This document shows, in pieces, positions 62,025 to 64,000 of a DNA stretch of 64,000 nt. The stretch's first letter is position 1, and each line of letters starts with the position of its first letter. The DNA is taken from the NCBI GenBank assembly GCA_020726505.1, contig JAHLEZ010000012.1, forward strand, positions 2,542,001 to 2,606,000, in the 5' to 3' direction. This stretch comes from Leptodontidium sp. MPI-SDFR-AT-0119 (taxonomy: Eukaryota; Ascomycota; Leotiomycetes; Helotiales; Leptodontidiaceae). Below the pieces are notes generated by a model. It was not told the DNA's origin, did no database searches, and worked only from the letters and a program-made list of their open reading frames with translations. The translations under genes and the position numbers were made by a program.

Positions 62025-63461
62025 ATGATGATGAAGGATATCGACATGGAACCGCCCCAGCGGGTGCCGTCACGGTCACAACTCCGAGCTCCTAGATGTA
62101 CCGCAATTCTGCACTTCTGTCGTGCCTCCGGAACCGTTTTCTTTATCGCAATTTTGCCCAGCTATGTCGCACATTGGATCCAGAACCAGCCCAAGTCACC
62201 ATCAAAGCCCTTCCCAACGGCTTACCTAGATGGCTTGCGAGGACTATTCTCTTTCCTGGTCTTCGTTCGACACTTCCTTCTTCCGTGGGTCAAGGATCTC
62301 GACACTGGATACGATAAAAAGGGCAGTACCAACTTGCTCAAACTGCCTATCGTTAGAGTGTTGTACTCGGGGCCTACGGTGGCCATATTTTTCGTTGTAT
62401 CTGGCTTTGTTATTTCCAGCAAACCGCTGCGCTTCATTCGCAGAAAAGACTTTGCAGCTATGAGCACAGCCATGATCTCGTCTGTCTTCCGCCGCGGGCT
62501 TCGCTTATTCCTCCCTCCTATCATCAGCACTTTTCTTGTCGCCATTGTTGTACATTTAGGGTGGTACGACGCAGCATACGAAGAGATGCCAGGCGACAAA
62601 CCTCGTCATCCAGCAAGATACGAATTCCTGGTTGACCAACTGAGCAACTGGCTAAGATTCGTGATGGACGATCTTACACACCCATGGAGCTGGAAGTCAC
62701 CAAGATCAGAATACGATAGCCATCTATGGACAATTCCGATACAATTCAGAGCTTCGATGATAGTCTTTCTCGCGCTCCTAGGTCTGGCGAGGACGAAGCC
62801 GAAGGTGCGCAGTTGCTGTCTGCTTCTATTGGCAGTATATTCTCTGCAACAGAAAAAGTGGCCAGTTGCATTGTTTTTGGCTGGCGTAATGATGGCTGAA
62901 TGGAATCTCGTTGAACTAGAATCACAGGAGCATCTATCAGTTAAGGCTATTGGTCTGCACCGTTACCAGAACAACGTCTCTGAGCGAGCGATCCGGATAG
63001 TTCTGTACCGCGCTTCTTTCATAATCGGACTTTATCTTGGTTCTTATCCTCGAGCTCAATACGCGGGACCTGCATCGCTAGGTTTCATTTGGCTGTCTCA
63101 GATCACGGACGATGATCGTTACTGGCAGGCATATGGTGCCATCCTCCTTCTATGGTCGATCAGCAAAGATCGTGTCTTGCAAAGACTGTTGACAGGGTCG
63201 TTACTTCGATACCTGGGAAACATATCATTCTCATTGTATCTAGTTCATGGACCCGTCTTGCATCTTTTTGGATACTCCTTGGTTCCTTACGTCTGGGAAT
63301 TGACTGGCTCCGATACAACAACTAGATCGCAACTAGGTATAGGGTTATCACTCATTGCGTTGACACCTATTGTGCTGTGGGTTGCTGATGTTTTTTGGCG
63401 GCTGGTGGATAAGCCTTGTGGCGTCTTGGTTGCCCGAGTAGAATCGATGTGCTTTGTATAG
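62025..63461 (+). CDS. acyltransferase-3 family membrane protein
   Basis: 478 residues in one exon from ATG 62025 (two further Met codons follow directly). Acyl_transf_3 signatures: YLDGLRGL (67-74) with the conserved His83 after it, IFFVVSGFVIS (121-131), FRRGLRLFLPP (155-165), DSHLWTIPIQFRAS and a C-terminal GNISFSLYLVHGPVL. Multiple hydrophobic segments predict about 8-10 membrane helices. Fungal members move acetyl or other acyl groups onto sugars, lipids or secondary metabolites; the substrate here cannot be read from sequence. The reading frame is clean. It starts opposite the UstYa gene, so shared regulation is possible. Confidence 0.9.
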   Translation: MMMKDIDMEPPQRVPSRSQLRAPRCTAILHFCRASGTVFFIAILPSYVAHWIQNQPKSPSKPFPTAYLDGLRGLFSFLVFVRHFLLPWVKDLDTGYDKKGSTNLLKLPIVRVLYSGPTVAIFFVVSGFVISSKPLRFIRRKDFAAMSTAMISSVFRRGLRLFLPPIISTFLVAIVVHLGWYDAAYEEMPGDKPRHPARYEFLVDQLSNWLRFVMDDLTHPWSWKSPRSEYDSHLWTIPIQFRASMIVFLALLGLARTKPKVRSCCLLLLAVYSLQQKKWPVALFLAGVMMAEWNLVELESQEHLSVKAIGLHRYQNNVSERAIRIVLYRASFIIGLYLGSYPRAQYAGPASLGFIWLSQITDDDRYWQAYGAILLLWSISKDRVLQRLLTGSLLRYLGNISFSLYLVHGPVLHLFGYSLVPYVWELTGSDTTTRSQLGIGLSLIALTPIVLWVADVFWRLVDKPCGVLVARVESMCFV

Positions 63462-63796
63462 CTTCTATCAGAAACAGCACAATGGATTGTGTCGACACTC
63501 GGCAAAATCCACATCATGTCAATGTCTTGAAAGTGCGAGTGTGACCAAATTACCCACTGAACTCAATCGACATGATGAGACTTGTAGCAGGGATTTTTCA
63601 CCAGGAGTCAGGGAGCCACCCGCCCTGAGCAACCTGGGATTTCCACGTGAAAGCGCCAGTAGTCAGGCAATATAGTCTCACTAAGTGTAACTCATTGCCG
63701 TTCTTGTTTTTACAGGCAACGATTCTCACTGTATACGTGGACTTTTAGTCAAAAGTCTGGCATGTAAAGCCAATGTCCTGATCTTTCCAGCCCAAG
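63462..63796. other. convergent intergenic region, no gene seen
   Basis: 3' flank of the acyltransferase gene and of the minus-strand gene entering from the right. Short frames only. Confidence 0.6.
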
Positions 63797-64000
63797 TCAC
63801 ACTTCGATAACCCAATAATGATCAAGTCCAGCAGCAAATTTGGGGTCGAATACGGATTGGGGAGTGGAATCAACAGCGGGTTGTTGATTGAACATCACAG
63901 ACTCGTCGTTAGAAAGTCCTCCAACAGGAGTTCGGTCCCGGGTGAAAGCCGGATACTTGGATAAATTGCAGATCATTGCTGCGCCAGCTGCATCTGTCAG
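63797..64000 (-). CDS. 3' end of an unidentified gene, cut by the window edge
   Basis: Minus strand, open from the window edge to a TGA at 63797-63799: 67 residues with no stop. Composition and codon pattern look coding; ends FDPKFAAGLDHYWVIEV. I do not recognise the family. It is the next gene of the right-hand cluster, so its identity would help to judge the cluster. Confidence 0.55.
   Translation of the reverse strand: MTDAAGAAMICNLSKYPAFTRDRTPVGGLSNDESVMFNQQPAVDSTPQSVFDPKFAAGLDHYWVIEV

Overview
The window looks like a nuclear contig of a filamentous ascomycete (Pezizomycotina). Reasons: short introns of about 47-95 nt with GT..AG ends and, in one case, a perfect TACTAAC branch site; a UstYa-family gene; a Tad1/I-type LINE; Fot1/pogo transposons; and long AT-rich tracts in which Gln codons have become TAA/TAG and G has become A throughout. 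That is the mark of repeat-induced point mutation (RIP). I cannot assign genus or species. No tRNA, rRNA or CRISPR was seen.

Layout. 1-16.3 kb: RIP-degraded repeats (an old copia relic, two nested Fot1/pogo elements, solo LTRs, a TIR element), broken by two GC-normal islands (1.1-2.3 and 10.2-12.9 kb) with little recognisable coding. 17.0-19.1 kb: a three-exon arginyl-tRNA-synthetase-like gene whose HIGH motif is altered. 19.9-28.5 kb: a satellite of about 200 bp flanking a full-length RIPped gypsy element on the minus strand (20781-27679). 28.5-32.5 kb: AT-rich relics and a solo LTR. 32.5-53.0 kb: a second gypsy element of the same family on the plus strand, containing an uncorrupted LINE (36737-42520) and an 8.0-kb copia element (44227-52240). 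The copia element carries an extra antisense gene relic and a solo LTR of another family. Every insertion in this nest has a target-site duplication (TSD) that I could read.

The second gypsy appears to have split a CLC chloride-channel gene. Its downstream part (52957-55552) is heavily RIPped at the left and nearly clean at the right, and holds a 5'-truncated copy of the LINE.

57.8-64.0 kb is a gene-rich end: an M3 metallopeptidase (+), a UstYa/DUF3328 oxidase-like gene (-), an acyltransferase-3 membrane protein (+), and the 3' end of an unidentified gene (-). UstYa proteins work in fungal RiPP and cyclic-peptide pathways, so peptidase + UstYa + acyltransferase may be the edge of a secondary-metabolite cluster. 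I could not find a precursor peptide or other core enzyme in the window.
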